64,000 nt of DNA, taken from NCBI GenBank assembly GCA_035528575.1, contig DATKYK010000020.1:1-64000 (forward strand), read 5' to 3'. The position numbers were made by a program, and so were the translations under genes. Below are positions 1 to 8,816 of this stretch, one piece after another. The DNA is from Dehalococcoidia bacterium. Its GTDB lineage: Bacteria; Chloroflexota; Dehalococcoidia; E44-bin15. Each line of letters begins with the position of its first letter. Positions within the stretch are counted from its first letter, which is position 1. The notes beneath the pieces were generated by a model that searched no databases, was not told where the DNA came from, and was given only the letters and a program-made list of their open reading frames with translations.

Positions 1-4
1 TCCT

Positions 5-26
5 GAGGCTTCATGCCTCTTTTTTC
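5..26 (+). terminator. Rho-independent terminator of an upstream gene outside the window
   Basis: A hairpin with stem GAGGC / GCCTC and a five-base loop is followed directly by a run of six T on the + strand. It would end a + strand gene lying left of the window. The stem is short, so confidence is moderate. Confidence 0.55.
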
Positions 27-242
27 TTTCACTATCACTATAACACCCTTCTGGGGCAACTGACTTCCGCCGTAATACCTGTTTCTGCTTGCCGAAATGT
101 CGTATGCCCATGATCAATGGATAGGTATTTATGCCTGGTGATAATGATGTAAGCAGGTGGGTGGCCACCTTGATGTTAAGATAGCCTTGATCGGGCACAA
201 CGGCTGACGGCAAACCAGTGGCGACTGGCAAAACTTCAGGCT
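27..242. other. Left-end intergenic DNA, nothing recognised
   Basis: No open frame with a ribosome-binding site and no RNA gene was recognised between the left-end terminator and the first copy of the 102-bp repeat. Confidence 0.4.
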
Positions 243-344
243 ATGCGTGACAGACTATATTTGACAATGCGTGCAAATCACGCCAGAGTTCGCCATGCTT
301 CGTAGAGGCTCTCATGGGACAGCCGTCAATATGAAACCCTCGGG
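243..344. repeat. 102-bp direct repeat, copy 1
   Basis: This segment matches 8548-8649 with about nine mismatches and no indels. The minus strand of both copies is open in the same frame, but seven of the eight codon differences within the compared frame change the amino acid. It therefore behaves as a non-coding repeat rather than a conserved peptide. The two copies bracket 8.2 kb. Confidence 0.8.
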
Positions 345-355
345 CCTTTTCCCTT

Positions 356-1135
356 TTACTTAATCGCTCTCTGGAACGCAACGTAGGCCAATAACATACC
401 AAAAGCCGCAAAAGCCACAACGACAATAAAACATAGCCATAAGGGCAGAAACTCGGCACCTGCCAGAGTAACGCTGCTGTCGAAAAATGTTTGTCGCATG
501 CCGTCTACTACATAGCTGGTCGGATTCAAGCGGGCACAGATCTCCATCCACTTTGGCATAGATTCCAGAGGATAGAGTGCGTTGCTCATGAATAGAAGCG
601 GCAAGGTTAGGAGAAAGATCACCATGTGATATGAACCAGGGTTGTCCGTCTTGGATGCAAATGCCAGCGCAATGCCAGCAAAGCCCAACCCATAGGCCAT
701 GACCAACACCAGTCCACCAAGCCAGCCCAAAGGATCGAGGTTTCCTTGAGCGCCAATCAGCACTCCAATCACTAGTATCACTATCGCCTGAAACAGTGTC
801 TTGGTTACTATGCTCAGGGCATTACCCAACAGTATACTAAGTCGGGGAATAGGCGCTGCAAGATACTCCTTGACAATGCCCTGGATCCGCTCGGTCAACC
901 ACACCAGGCCGCCGCCGATAGCACCGCTCATAGCGGTGAGGGCAACAATGCCTGGCACCATGAACGTTATATAGATATCGCCTCCGCCTGCAATTGCCGG
1001 TCCAAGCAGGCCCTTCATACCAATACCAAACAGCACGACCCACAGGATGGGCTGGATCAGCATTCCAACAGCTTCTTCCGGGTGCACCCGCAGCTTCTGC
1101 ATTTGCTTGCTCCAAAGGATCAAAGCTGCACTCAT
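356..1135 (-). CDS. ABC-2 type transporter permease
   Basis: 259 residues with about six hydrophobic segments in the DrrB/ABC-2 permease pattern. It would form the membrane channel of an exporter powered by the ATPase encoded directly upstream on the same strand (1178-2311), 42 bp away. A purine-rich AAGGGGG sits about seven bases before the ATG. Families of this type export drugs, lipids or polysaccharides; the substrate cannot be read from sequence. The pair forms a typical two-gene ATPase-permease operon with the ATPase first. Nothing is unusual in the permease itself, and its length is normal for the family. Confidence 0.9.
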   Translation of the reverse strand: MSAALILWSKQMQKLRVHPEEAVGMLIQPILWVVLFGIGMKGLLGPAIAGGGDIYITFMVPGIVALTAMSGAIGGGLVWLTERIQGIVKEYLAAPIPRLSILLGNALSIVTKTLFQAIVILVIGVLIGAQGNLDPLGWLGGLVLVMAYGLGFAGIALAFASKTDNPGSYHMVIFLLTLPLLFMSNALYPLESMPKWMEICARLNPTSYVVDGMRQTFFDSSVTLAGAEFLPLWLCFIVVVAFAAFGMLLAYVAFQRAIK

Positions 1136-1177
1136 TTCGTATTCCCCCTTATCTTCGGCGCTATAGGCGGTTTGCGT

Positions 1178-2311
1178 CTATTTATCCCGCAACTGGCGGC
1201 CCGTGTACTTGAGGAAAACATCGCTCAGGCTGGGCTTAGCAACTGAGATGTCCTCGACAACAAAGCCGCTGCCGGTCGCCGCAGATATCACATCGGAAAG
1301 CCGTCTGTTACCAGAATCGACGCCAATCTGAATCAACCCATCGCCCGTCGTCACAGTCTCTACAAAGGATAAAGCCCGAACTTTCTCAACGAACTTGTCG
1401 CTATCTCCTTGCCCCACAATTCGGATAGAATCAGCGCCCATCTGGTCAATCAACTCACGAGGCGAACCTTCAACCACAATGCGCCCATGGTCAATGATTC
1501 CAACCCGATCGGCCAGTTGCTCGGCTTCGTCCATATAGTGCGTCGTCAGCAGCAACGTCGAGCCGCGCTGCGTCTTCAAATTGCGGATGTAGTCCCAAAT
1601 ACTGGCTCTATTTTGCGGGTCGAGACCCAGTGTTGGCTCATCAAGAAAGAGCACCTCCGGCTCCGTCATTAAGCCACGTGCAAGCTCCAGGCGGCGCTTC
1701 ATGCCACCTGAGTAGGTATTGACCCGGCGGTCAGCCGCCTCTTTCAACTCAACCAGTGCCAGCAATTCGGCAATCTTGGCCTTGCGTCGTGCCCTTCTCA
1801 AGCCATATAGCCGTCCGTGATATTCCAGTACCTGTCGCCCTGTCAGCTCGATATCTAAAACCATCTCTTGAAATGTTACACCGATGCGTCGGCGGACGGC
1901 GCTTGCCTGGTGTACCACATTAAAGCCAGCTACACTTGCCGAACCAGCCGTCGGTTGGATAAGCGTCGTCAGCATGAGAATCGTCGTCGTCTTACCGGCC
2001 CCATTTGGACCCAGCAGAGCATACACGGTGCTGCGTCTAATGGCTAGGTCAACTCCATCTACCGCTAGGATATCGTCACCATAGCGTTTAACCAGTCCCC
2101 TGGCTTCAACGGCCATGTCTGCGATAGCTTGTTTGTGAACTTCTGCTGCCTGAGTAGTGTCGCCCTCTTGACCTCCAATTGCTACTTTCCCCTTGCACTC
2201 AGGATAACGAGTGCACACATGGAATGAACGGCCAACATTTGGGCCTCTTTTTGCTGTCCGTACAACTGTTTGAGAGCCACATTTTGGACATCTAATATCT
2301 TGGGACATCAC
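1178..2311 (-). CDS. ABC transporter ATPase with N-terminal topoisomerase-type zinc finger
   Basis: 377 residues. Residues about 7-45 contain a four-cysteine module (CPKCGS, then CTRYPECKG) resembling the C4 zinc finger of topoisomerase I tails. A standard DrrA-like nucleotide-binding domain follows: Walker A GPNGAGKT, signature YSGGMKRR, Walker B VLFLDEPTLGLD, and a switch histidine in LLTTHYMDEAEQ. The start codon is GTG at 2311, followed by an in-frame ATG at 2308; GGAGAGAAGGGAG lies upstream. It energises the permease encoded at 356-1135. The zinc finger is not part of ordinary DrrA proteins, so the fusion is the odd feature; its role (nucleic acid, lipid or protein contact) is unknown. 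Confidence 0.92.
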   Translation of the reverse strand: MMSQDIRCPKCGSQTVVRTAKRGPNVGRSFHVCTRYPECKGKVAIGGQEGDTTQAAEVHKQAIADMAVEARGLVKRYGDDILAVDGVDLAIRRSTVYALLGPNGAGKTTTILMLTTLIQPTAGSASVAGFNVVHQASAVRRRIGVTFQEMVLDIELTGRQVLEYHGRLYGLRRARRKAKIAELLALVELKEAADRRVNTYSGGMKRRLELARGLMTEPEVLFLDEPTLGLDPQNRASIWDYIRNLKTQRGSTLLLTTHYMDEAEQLADRVGIIDHGRIVVEGSPRELIDQMGADSIRIVGQGDSDKFVEKVRALSFVETVTTGDGLIQIGVDSGNRRLSDVISAATGSGFVVEDISVAKPSLSDVFLKYTGRQLRDK

Positions 2312-3032
2312 CCAACTCCCTTCTCTCCAAATCCGTCTGGCTGGAGTGTTCGCTCTATTATGGTACTATCATATAGCATGGCACACAATAGACCAGACAG
2401 CTTGCCGTTTTAGCTTTCCCAGTTAAAAATGTTAGCCGATAATACGCATGGATGGTGAACAATTCACTAGAATGTGACCGAGTGAACAAATCGTCAAAGA
2501 GTGCAGGTTTTTACGTCCTCATGGATACCGATATAACCAAGCAACGCATACTTTAATCTATTGACCTCGCCTCATTAAGATCCCTGTTGCCTATTGGCAC
2601 TAATGTGTAGGACTGTTATTACCTATCTGCCTATAACCTTCCACTTCATCATCATTAAGGCTGAGCATGTTCCATTCACTCTCGTCCATAATACTTACCT
2701 CGCTTCAGTTAGCCTCTTCTTAAAAGTACACTAATCTGCCACCCTGCCTTTGTCGAGAGCCCACTCTGTTTATCATTAATTGGCTATCTAGCAACAGCCA
2801 AGTTACTCAGGGATATGCCATTCTCTTTTCGAAGCGAGTGCAATATAGGTTCCTCTGTTCTGCTTAAATCATTTCCATGGTTGAGAACGGTGGATAGCCT
2901 CCACTAGAACTTAGATGAAACCAACTTAGGGCGTCGAAATGGAGGTTAGGGGGTTGCCATATATGTAAAACGCTGACTGCTTAACTTCTGATTATGGTGT
3001 CGATGTATTTGGTCTCTACTTGTGAGTAACTA
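2312..3032. other. Long AT-rich intergenic region without recognisable genes
   Basis: About 720 bp between divergently transcribed genes. Both strands are broken by frequent stops. No RNA gene, repeat or remnant was recognised apart from the promoter-like sequence at its right end. Confidence 0.5.
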
Positions 3033-3061
3033 TTGACATCATCCTTCTTAGCATCTAGGAT
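3033..3061 (+). promoter_or_regulatory. Putative sigma-70 promoter for the rubredoxin-TPP enzyme
   Basis: TTGACA at 3033-3038 is a perfect -35 box. With a 17-bp spacer, TAGGAT at 3056-3061 fits as the -10 box. Transcription would start near 3068, about 60 bp before the preferred start codon at 3128. Confidence 0.45.
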
Positions 3062-3127
3062 GTGCACACAAATGAACAGAGCACAATTTGCCTAGTTTGG
3101 TATTTAATATAAAGCTGAGGGATGACT

Positions 3128-4891
3128 ATGAAGAAGTTCAGATGTACCGTTTGCAATTACATATATGATGAAGCGAAAGAGGGCAGGGAGTTTTCAATAC
3201 TAACAGATGATTGGACTTGCCCGGTATGCAATGCTCTCAAGAATGCCTTTGTACCACTCTCAGAAGATCGCAAGGAAATACCTTCTAAACAGAAGACTGT
3301 ATCTGATGTGCTAGTTGAACAAATGGCAGAGTGGGGTATAAATTACGTCTTCGGCGTACCTGGAACATCCTCATTAGGGTTGGTGGATGCTATCAGAAAA
3401 AATGCGAGACTGAAATACTACCAAGTACGACATGAGCAAACAGCCGCCTTTATGGCATCGGCTTATGGAAAGCTCACTGGACATATAGCTGCCTGTCTGA
3501 CTGTGGCAGGGCCTGGCGCGGTTAACCTCGCTACTGGTCTGTATGATGCTAAGTTAGATCATGCTCCGGTATTGGCTATAACCGGATTAGTAAAGAGGCA
3601 GTTGATTGGGCCTGGATCATTTCAGGAAATAGACCAACATTCCTTTTTTGAACCTATATGTGTATTCAATAAAGTCCTTATGTCGGAAGATCAGACAACG
3701 AGCTTGGTAACTCTAGCAATCAAGCATGCTTTGGTTGATAGAGGTGTTTCACACATTAGTGTACCCAATGATCTTCAGAAGCTTCCATATAATGGGAACG
3801 TTTTGCCCATGCAAGGTAGAATCCCTAATAGAAATATCTTGCAGTGCGATCTGCTTATTAAGGAAGCGGCTTTGGTCATCAATAATACGAAAAGGCCTGT
3901 AATAATAGCTGGGTTTGGTGCTATAGACCAGGGGAACAAATTACTGCAACTTGCAAAAAAAATTTCCTCTCCCATTGTGACTACATTTCGGGGTAAGGGA
4001 GTTATTGATGAAGAAAATGAACTGTATGTAGGAAGCCATGGGACAATTGGATCGACTGCTGCTGCTAGGCTAGTGCGAGAGAGCGACTTATTGATAGTGA
4101 TTGGATCGTCATTCTCCGATATGACCCAAATACCACAAAAGAGAATAATACAGATAGATATAGATCCAATGATGATAGCTAAGAATTACCCTGTAGAGGT
4201 TGGATTATGGGGCAACAGTGCTGAACTCATACCGAAACTCACTGAAGCTGTTAAGAAAAAACCAAATACCGAGTACCTGGCTGAAATAACCAGACTAAAG
4301 GGGGAATGGGTTTCTCAACTGATTCGAGAAGCTGATGCATCAAGAACCCCAATAAGACCGCAATACATAATCAAAGTACTGAATGATAGAATAGGCAGTG
4401 ACGCTGTGATTTCCTTAGACGTAGGAGAGAACGGCTGGTGGTTTGGCAGGAATTTCTGGATGAAACAAACTCAGAAAATGGTCATGTCAGGTTATTTAGC
4501 TTCAATGGGTGCTGGGTTGCCCGGAGCTATGGCAGCACAGATTGCATATCCAGATAAACAAGTTGTATGTATTACAGGTGATGGAGGGTTCTCAATGGTA
4601 ATGGGTGACTTCCTTACTGCTGTGAAATATGCGTTGCCTGTTAAGGTTATACTCTTTAACAACAAGCAACTCGGCATGATTATGCAGGAGCAGAAGGTTG
4701 AGAATTATCCTAATTGGCAGACAGACCTATACAATTGCGATTTTGCGGAATATGCGCGCAACTGTGGCGGACTCGGGATTAAGGTGGTGGATCCTAAGGA
4801 GCTCGATAGTTCTATTGAAAATGCACTATCATCCGACATGCCAGTTATTGTAGACATAGATACCGATCCGAGGAGATTCATTAGAAGCTGA
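3128..4891 (+). CDS. Rubredoxin domain fused to a thiamine-diphosphate 2-oxoacid enzyme
   Basis: 587 residues from the preferred ATG at 3128. An ATG at 3122 is also open, but the GAGG at about 3116-3119 is too close to it, and MKKFRCTVC matches usual rubredoxin starts. Residues 1-50 form a rubredoxin fold with two CxxC pairs (CTVC and CPVC). The rest is a complete TPP enzyme of the acetolactate synthase/pyruvate oxidase superfamily: HEQ with the catalytic glutamate near residue 100, a GPGSFQEIDQ segment resembling pyruvate oxidase, and the GDGGFSMV TPP/Mg motif with its downstream Asn. Inference: a flavin-dependent 2-oxoacid oxidase that passes electrons to its own rubredoxin. Acetolactate synthase, decarboxylase or oxidase activity cannot be separated from sequence. 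The gene is AT-richer than later housekeeping genes. Confidence 0.88.
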   Translation: MKKFRCTVCNYIYDEAKEGREFSILTDDWTCPVCNALKNAFVPLSEDRKEIPSKQKTVSDVLVEQMAEWGINYVFGVPGTSSLGLVDAIRKNARLKYYQVRHEQTAAFMASAYGKLTGHIAACLTVAGPGAVNLATGLYDAKLDHAPVLAITGLVKRQLIGPGSFQEIDQHSFFEPICVFNKVLMSEDQTTSLVTLAIKHALVDRGVSHISVPNDLQKLPYNGNVLPMQGRIPNRNILQCDLLIKEAALVINNTKRPVIIAGFGAIDQGNKLLQLAKKISSPIVTTFRGKGVIDEENELYVGSHGTIGSTAAARLVRESDLLIVIGSSFSDMTQIPQKRIIQIDIDPMMIAKNYPVEVGLWGNSAELIPKLTEAVKKKPNTEYLAEITRLKGEWVSQLIREADASRTPIRPQYIIKVLNDRIGSDAVISLDVGENGWWFGRNFWMKQTQKMVMSGYLASMGAGLPGAMAAQIAYPDKQVVCITGDGGFSMVMGDFLTAVKYALPVKVILFNNKQLGMIMQEQKVENYPNWQTDLYNCDFAEYARNCGGLGIKVVDPKELDSSIENALSSDMPVIVDIDTDPRRFIRS

Positions 4892-5103
4892 TTTTATTTA
4901 TAGCGACCATACATTCTATTTAAACAAATATGGACACAATTTTACTGGTTCATGCTATTAGATATGCAGGCTAATATAACCTCACACGTTAATTATGGTT
5001 AACACATTACATGCTCAGTATTCTTTCTATGTGCTATTCCGCTATTACTTAGTATAGTGATAATAAACTACCGTCTTAATGTATTGGAGGGGATAGGAGA
5101 ACA

Positions 5104-5214
5104 ATGGATGATACATTGAAGCACAAGTCTATCACAGAAGAGGGACTCTCACAGTGTGATGGGCAAGATAGCCACCCATCCTACGTAGCATACAATGGTA
5201 AGGGCCTCACATAA
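5104..5214 (+). pseudogene. Truncated cytochrome b5-like heme/steroid-binding domain gene
   Basis: A 36-codon frame behind a good ribosome-binding site (GGAGGGGATAGGAG) reads ITEEGLSQCDGQ and then PSYVAYNGKG before a stop. This resembles the start of small bacterial cytochrome b5-like proteins (Thr-x-Glu-Glu-Leu, Tyr-Asp-Gly, Pro-x-Tyr-Val-Ala-x-x-Gly-x-Val-Tyr-Asp). The frame ends exactly where the VYDVS segment and the heme-ligand region should follow, so the gene is a 5' fragment. It sits between the rubredoxin-TPP gene and thiol peroxidase, suggesting a former small redox cluster. Confidence 0.6.
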
Positions 5215-5267
5215 GCGAGGAGGTTGGTACTGGCTATATCTATCGTAATATCAGTAAGGATAGGTGC

Positions 5268-5789
5268 ATGAAAGAAAGAAAAGCAGTCGTAACTTTCCAT
5301 GGCAATCCACTAACGTTGCTGGGGCCAGAGATCGAAGTGGGGCAGAAGGCGCCTCATTTCAGACTATTGTCAACAGATATGAAGGAGGTAGAGCTATCGC
5401 AAAGCGGAGGCAAGATCAGGCTTCTCAGCGTCGTACCGTCCCTGGATACGCCGGTCTGCGACCTGCAGACGCAGAGATTTGAAAGCGAGGCGAGCAACTT
5501 CAGGGATGTGGTCATATATACGATAAGCATGGACTTGCCTTTTGCCCAAGCCCGCTACTGTGGTGCACACGGTATTAGCAACCTGCAGACTCTTTCTGAT
5601 CACCGTGAAGCGTCTTTTGGCGCTGCCTACGGGGTTTTAATCAAGGAACTGCGCCTACTTGGCCGCGCAGTTTTCATTATCGACCGCAATGACACTATAC
5701 GATACGTTGAGTACGTGAAAGAGGTTACACAGCATCCTGACTATGATAAGGCGGTTGAGGCTCTAAGAGAAGCAGTCGCCGCAAATTAG
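5268..5789 (+). CDS. tpx: Thiol peroxidase (Tpx, atypical 2-Cys peroxiredoxin)
   Basis: 173 residues, normal for Tpx. The active-site segment PSLDTPVCDLQTQRF carries the peroxidatic cysteine, and ARYCGAHGIS carries the resolving cysteine about 35 residues later, the Tpx-specific arrangement. It reduces hydrogen peroxide and organic peroxides in the cytoplasm using thioredoxin. The ATG at 5268 is preceded by AAGGA. The redox neighbours (rubredoxin fusion, cytochrome b5 remnant) fit an oxidative-stress or electron-transfer neighbourhood in an anaerobe. Confidence 0.95.
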   Translation: MKERKAVVTFHGNPLTLLGPEIEVGQKAPHFRLLSTDMKEVELSQSGGKIRLLSVVPSLDTPVCDLQTQRFESEASNFRDVVIYTISMDLPFAQARYCGAHGISNLQTLSDHREASFGAAYGVLIKELRLLGRAVFIIDRNDTIRYVEYVKEVTQHPDYDKAVEALREAVAAN

Positions 5790-5824
5790 TGATAAACTCG
5801 GCTCACAGCACTTTAAACTAGCCC

Positions 5825-7915
5825 TTAGTTCGAATTGAAAAACCCCAGCATTGTATTGACATCTGTTGTCGGCAGTTGGCAAGAGTAGTTTATACACACA
5901 TAGGCAGTGGCCTTACCATCAATACTTACGAGGTCTTTAGCAAACGGGGCAATATGGTCGATCTCAGGAGATTCCTGATCCACCGGACGAAGAATTACCA
6001 CCTTATTCGGTATATATCTCGCTTGAATCGCTTCTAACATCTCTTTCATATCCTCTGCTTTAGAGTCGCCAGCGAGGACGATTTCGTAAGTTAGTCCTAA
6101 AGCAAAGTCCAAGGCAACCATAAGTTGGGTATAAGATGATGGTGATTGTCCGACATTATTGGCAAAAGCACGGCCTATTCTGGCCGCTTTGTAATCAAGA
6201 TCAGGATTGGCAGTTATCCGCCCCAGGCGAAGCAGGTTCAACATTGCGACCGAATTCCCCGACGGTATTGCACCATCATAAATCTCCTTCTGGCGAATTA
6301 GGAGATTCTCACTATCATCCGCTGTAAAATAAAATCCTCCGTTATCTTTGTCCCAGAAGTGCTCTATTAAATCTTGGTTCAGTGATAATGCCCATTCTAG
6401 GTAACTCTCCTTAAAAGTCGTCTCGTATAGTTCAAGCATTGCATAGATTAAGAAAGCGTAATCATCCAAATAAGCTGGTACTGATGCCTGACCATCTCGA
6501 TGGCGGTGAAGAAGTCTCCCATCGGCAGTAATCATATTATTCAGGATGAACTGCGTTGCTTTTTCAGCAGCGCTTGTATACCTGGATTCACCAAACACTC
6601 GTGCCCCTTTGGCTAATGCAGCGACCATAAGACCATTCCAATCGGTTAAAATCTTATCGTCCTTATAAGGGTGAATGCGCTTCTCACGGTAGGCGAATAG
6701 TCTCTGTCGTACTACCTCCATATGCCTTTGCAGCTCTGGTATGGACATCTTCATATCGGAGGCGATTTCTTCAAAGGATGCGGTAAGGTGCAGAATGTTG
6801 TTGCCGGTTTTCCTCCCAGTAAACTCCATAAAATTGCCATCATCCTGGATATTGAACACCTTAAAGGCCAAATCTGCTTCTTCCGCTGATAATATATGGT
6901 CGATTTCCCCTCGTCTCCATACATAGAATTTCCCCTCTTCACCCTCACTATCGGCATCCTCGGCAGAGTAAAAGCCACCCCCTGGAGCCGCCATATCACG
7001 CAAGACATAGGTAAAGATTTCACGGGCTGTCTGAGAATATTCGACTTTTCCCGTTGCCTGATAAGTCTCCGTGTATGCCATTGCTAACATAGACTGGTCA
7101 TAGAGCATCTTTTCAAAGTGAGGCACAAGCCACTGGGAGTCTGTTGAATAGCGATGAAAGCCAAATCCAATATGGTCATACATTCCACCAAGTCGTACTG
7201 CTTGAAGGGTTTTTTCAACCATATACAAAGCTTTCTGATTATCAGTACGGGCCCAGTGACGAAGTAAAAAAAGCAAGTTGTGCGGAGTCGCAAATTTCGG
7301 TGCGCCGCCAAAACCACCATACTGTTCATCGAAGCGCTCTGCAAGCTGCTCATAAGCACGATGGAGTATAGGTTCACCTAATTCCTTGCCCGGCATAGTC
7401 ATAGATGTTTGTTGTAAAGCTGAAGTGATTTGACTGGCTGAATTAAGAATCTCGGCATGTCGAGTTAACCATAGTTCCTTAATACGTGGTATAAGGTCCA
7501 GCATTCCAATTTGTCCAAACTTCGCTTCCCTGGGAATGTAGGTGGCTGCAAAAAACGGCTCCTTATCAGGTGTCATAATGATGGTAAGAGGCCAGCCCCC
7601 ACTGCCTGTCATTATCTGACAAACTTGCATATATACTGAATCTATGTCAGGTCGCTCCTCACGGTCTACCTTTATAGAAATAAATGTATCATTCATTAAA
7701 CTGCCTATTTCCGGGTCCTCAAATGACTCATGCCCCATTACATGGCACCAGTGGCAAGTCGAATACCCTATAGATAAAAATATTGGCTTGTTTTCCTCTT
7801 GAGCTTTGGTAAATGCCTCGTCTCCCCAGGAATACCAATCAACAGGATTTGATGCATGCTGCAGCAGATAGGGGCTTTTCTCAAGAACTAATCTATTTTG
7901 ATATTTATTACTCAT
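5825..7915 (-). CDS. DUF255 thioredoxin-domain protein (YyaL/SPATA20 family)
   Basis: 696 residues, the usual length for the YyaL family. The N-terminal domain contains [15 protein letters not shown], the conserved STCHWCHVM redox-type motif and [10 protein letters not shown], followed by GGWPLTI. The remaining ~500 residues form the N-acylglucosamine-2-epimerase-like alpha/alpha barrel seen in this family ([20 protein letters not shown]). The molecular function is not established. The gene ends at 5825, convergent with tpx and separated by about 35 bp. Confidence 0.95.
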   Translation of the reverse strand: MSNKYQNRLVLEKSPYLLQHASNPVDWYSWGDEAFTKAQEENKPIFLSIGYSTCHWCHVMGHESFEDPEIGSLMNDTFISIKVDREERPDIDSVYMQVCQIMTGSGGWPLTIIMTPDKEPFFAATYIPREAKFGQIGMLDLIPRIKELWLTRHAEILNSASQITSALQQTSMTMPGKELGEPILHRAYEQLAERFDEQYGGFGGAPKFATPHNLLFLLRHWARTDNQKALYMVEKTLQAVRLGGMYDHIGFGFHRYSTDSQWLVPHFEKMLYDQSMLAMAYTETYQATGKVEYSQTAREIFTYVLRDMAAPGGGFYSAEDADSEGEEGKFYVWRRGEIDHILSAEEADLAFKVFNIQDDGNFMEFTGRKTGNNILHLTASFEEIASDMKMSIPELQRHMEVVRQRLFAYREKRIHPYKDDKILTDWNGLMVAALAKGARVFGESRYTSAAEKATQFILNNMITADGRLLHRHRDGQASVPAYLDDYAFLIYAMLELYETTFKESYLEWALSLNQDLIEHFWDKDNGGFYFTADDSENLLIRQKEIYDGAIPSGNSVAMLNLLRLGRITANPDLDYKAARIGRAFANNVGQSPSSYTQLMVALDFALGLTYEIVLAGDSKAEDMKEMLEAIQARYIPNKVVILRPVDQESPEIDHIAPFAKDLVSIDGKATAYVCINYSCQLPTTDVNTMLGFFNSN

Positions 7916-8124
7916 TCTTTTATGCCGTTACTAGTCTTAGGTATTACTTCTCTTGTTTCAATTATTTATCTTACCAATCTGTGGTACTCCTTGTATGCAA
8001 CCTTTGTCTCATTTGGGAGACCAGAGGTCCCTCGGAATACTGTGCAATGCGTGCATTACTCTGACAAGGTAATCTTAGCACGGTGCAATGAACTGGAAGT
8101 GATTCATACATGTTACCAAGATAA
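7916..8124. other. Non-coding stretch left of the gene graveyard
   Basis: This AT-rich DNA separates the YyaL gene start from a row of gene remnants. Nothing specific was recognised in it. Confidence 0.4.
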
Positions 8125-8292
8125 ATGAGAGGGCAGCACGAGTCAAGTGCAAGAAGCATTAAAAAAGCCAGGAGACACGTTATCAAAGAGATTTTCGATA
8201 TGTTAGCCTATGAGGAAGAAGTTCACATTAGCGTTCTGGAGAAGTCTGAAAAGGACTTGAAGATCCTGTGTGCCGACGACAAGAAGCTGTAG
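8125..8292 (+). pseudogene. Ferritin-like/rubrerythrin-type domain remnant
   Basis: A 55-codon frame starting ATG at 8125 contains HVIKEIFDMLAYEEEVHISV. This resembles the helix with the ExxH iron-ligand motif of rubrerythrin-type ferritin-like domains, where a phrase such as 'EIFEFLAKEEEKHI' is common. A complete domain needs about 130 residues, so this is a fragment or a very small relative. No ribosome-binding site is evident. Similarity is judged by eye only. Confidence 0.4.
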
Positions 8293-8404
8293 ACAGAGTA
8301 TTCAAGTTGTTGACCTGACCTGGCGGAGGTGACACAATATCTCTGAGGAAAAAATGAGCACTCAAATGCTGATCTACTCAGATTTCGTCTGACCCTTCTG
8401 CTAT

Positions 8405-8555
8405 AGAGCCGGGAGGAGCAGCCTGGTCAGGCCGGAAAAGGAATTTGACATCGAGGTGAAGGATGGGGTGGTCTCGGTTAGGCTAACCTGTGCCTGCGGC
8501 GGTTGCCCCCGTGGCGACCATGACCCTGCGGAACGGGATCGACCGCAATGCGTGA
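8405..8555 (+). pseudogene. Frameshifted NifU C-terminal domain-like remnant
   Basis: The first frame reads KDGVVSVRLTCACGGCP, matching the NifU C-terminal (Fe-S scaffold) pattern in which a VKVRLTGACGGCP-like core is typical. One extra C in the run of five at 8506-8510 shifts the frame; the next frame reads VATMTLRNGIDR, exactly what NifU domains continue with. The reading stops at 8555, seven bases into the 102-bp repeat that starts at 8548. The gene therefore lost both its reading frame and its 3' end, apparently at the repeat boundary. Confidence 0.65.
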
Positions 8556-8649
8556 CAGACCATATTTGACAATGCGTGCAAATCATGATAGAGTTCGCCA
8601 TACTTCGTAGAGGCTCTTATGGGACAGCCGACACTATGAAACCCCCGGG
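8548..8649. repeat. 102-bp direct repeat, copy 2
   Basis: About 91 percent identical to 243-344 in the same orientation. Its left edge coincides with the point where the NifU-like remnant breaks off, which suggests the repeat arrived by insertion or marks a recombination junction. A palindrome begins at its right end. Confidence 0.8.
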
Positions 8650-8668
8650 GCTCTGGCCGGGGTTTCAT
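8636..8668. repeat. Hairpin at the right edge of the 102-bp repeat
   Basis: ATGAAACCCC is followed 13 bases later by the complementary GGGGTTTCAT, a ten-base perfect stem. No T run follows, so it is not a standard terminator. Copy 1 of the repeat lacks the second arm. Confidence 0.5.
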
Positions 8669-8816
8669 AATAATGGTTCGCACAATATCGACTATGTGGT
8701 AGCACGGCCATGTATTTATGTCAACATATAATGCTACAACGGTTGATTTGTTACCACTGATATGAATCATGCCGGCCATCGCATGGCATCTTACTTATGC
8801 GGAAAGGAGTCCAAGA

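Noticed and set aside
241-459. Minus-strand frame shared with 8483-8779 as a conserved small protein
   Set aside because: Seven of eight codon differences in the shared part change the amino acid, there is no common start, and copy 1 overlaps the ABC permease end.
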